Of a DNA stretch of 64,000 nt, positions 63,667-64,000 are shown one piece after another. The first letter of the stretch is position 1, and every line of letters begins with the position of its first letter. Under the pieces are notes generated by a model. The model saw only the letters and a program-made list of their open reading frames with translations, was not told the DNA's origin and searched no databases. Source of the DNA: Eopsaltria australis (lineage: Eukaryota; Chordata; Aves; Passeriformes; Petroicidae); the NCBI GenBank assembly GCA_034509425.1, contig JAVTVJ010001682.1:124001-188000 (forward strand), written 5' to 3'. Made by a program: the position numbers and the translations under genes.

Positions 63667-63821
63667 ATTTTGCAAATGCCTCTTTCCATGTCTTTTGTGC
63701 TATTTTCATCAGTCCTGTACTGCAGAAAGACACCTTAGTCCATATTCCAGAGCCCTGGGGGGGGAAAGCTGATATTCCTTCCTCACCAGCTTTGGTTTGG
63801 CCTCTGGGAAGTGAAGAATAG
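63667..63821 (+). CDS. Possible DNAAF8 terminal exon (weak)
   Basis: The acceptor TTTGTTTGTGACAG is followed, in the phase left by exon 18, by 51 open codons beginning DFANASFHVFCAIFISPVLQ and ending WPLGSEE with TAG at 63819-63821. There is no similarity to the end of an NDK fold and no AATAAA within the remaining 180 bases of window, so this may be chance. The alternative is that the real 3' exons lie beyond base 64000. Confidence 0.2.
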
Positions 63822-64000
63822 CACTAAGATTGGAGTAGGGTAAATACCTCAATTAGAAGTTTTGCATTTGTAATCAATCTGAAAAGCAGTTGCCCCTTCA
63901 AGGTCCTGAGTGCTGTTCAATTTTCAAAGCAAGTTGAAACTCAACCATTATTCCTGAAATAGAGCAGATAAATAGATGGGTAAGGATGTCTGTCCTGAGG

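Larger units (their letters stand above)
62232..64000 (+). other. Sequence after DNAAF8 exon 18 (intron or 3' region)
   Basis: 1.8 kb, holding an old reverse CR1 (62468-62680), a short forward CR1 3' end (62795-62866), a G-rich run (63316-63336) and the weak terminal-exon candidate (63667-63821). No AATAAA is seen after that candidate. Confidence 0.6.

Noticed and set aside
1..64000. tRNA, rRNA, CRISPR, operon-type or phage features
   Set aside because: I saw no cloverleaf-type box pair, array of direct repeats with spacers, or densely packed open frames; the spliced gene structure and CR1 content are those of a vertebrate.

Overview
The window reads as intronic and exonic DNA of a bird. The evidence is more than twenty copies or fragments of CR1 LINEs (mostly their 3' ends, in both orientations) and two recognisable vertebrate genes arranged head to head around a CpG-rich segment at about 7.43-8.34 kb. 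The same gene pair (ANKS3 and C16orf71/DNAAF8) is adjacent on human 16p13.3. I infer the orthologous avian block, probably from a neoavian or passerine genome because the CR1 copies look young; the species cannot be fixed from sequence alone.

Left arm (1-7.7 kb, minus strand): the 5' part of ANKS3. Five coding exons (2613-2782, 2013-2211, 1686-1807, 943-1024, 127-262) splice in frame into about 236 N-terminal residues with six ankyrin repeats. Two untranslated exons lie upstream (2910-3009 and about 7566-7720). The SAM-domain half lies beyond the left edge.

Centre (7.43-8.34 kb): a shared CpG-island promoter with two CCAAT boxes, GC boxes, an ACTACAA-type (ZNF143/M4-like) element, an NRF1-like element and a near-match to an RFX X-box. 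Both flanking genes are cilium-linked, so one ciliary promoter driving both is a reasonable inference.

Right arm (8.3-64 kb, plus strand): DNAAF8 (C16orf71, Daap1), an axonemal-dynein assembly factor. I traced 18 coding exons from ATG 9825 to 62231 by splice sites and phase, giving at least 1038 residues with an open 3' end. The first ~557 residues carry the segments I recognise from the human protein: the DQLPSLDSDSS and ELFIFQR motifs near the N terminus, a YIDLR segment, a Ser/Glu tract and a GKSLLLQQLRA segment. The remaining ~480 residues, spread over 35.3-62.2 kb, contain two segments resembling degenerate nucleoside-diphosphate-kinase (NDK/NME) folds without catalytic residues. This long C-terminal half is the most interesting item in the window.

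The rest is intron. It holds CR1 fragments, A/T microsatellites, one ~28-bp minisatellite (55.41-55.52 kb), a 97% identical 171-bp duplicate pair inside the 13.1-kb intron, and several exon-like islands that break the reading frame if included. I saw no tRNA, rRNA, CRISPR or bacterial-type feature.
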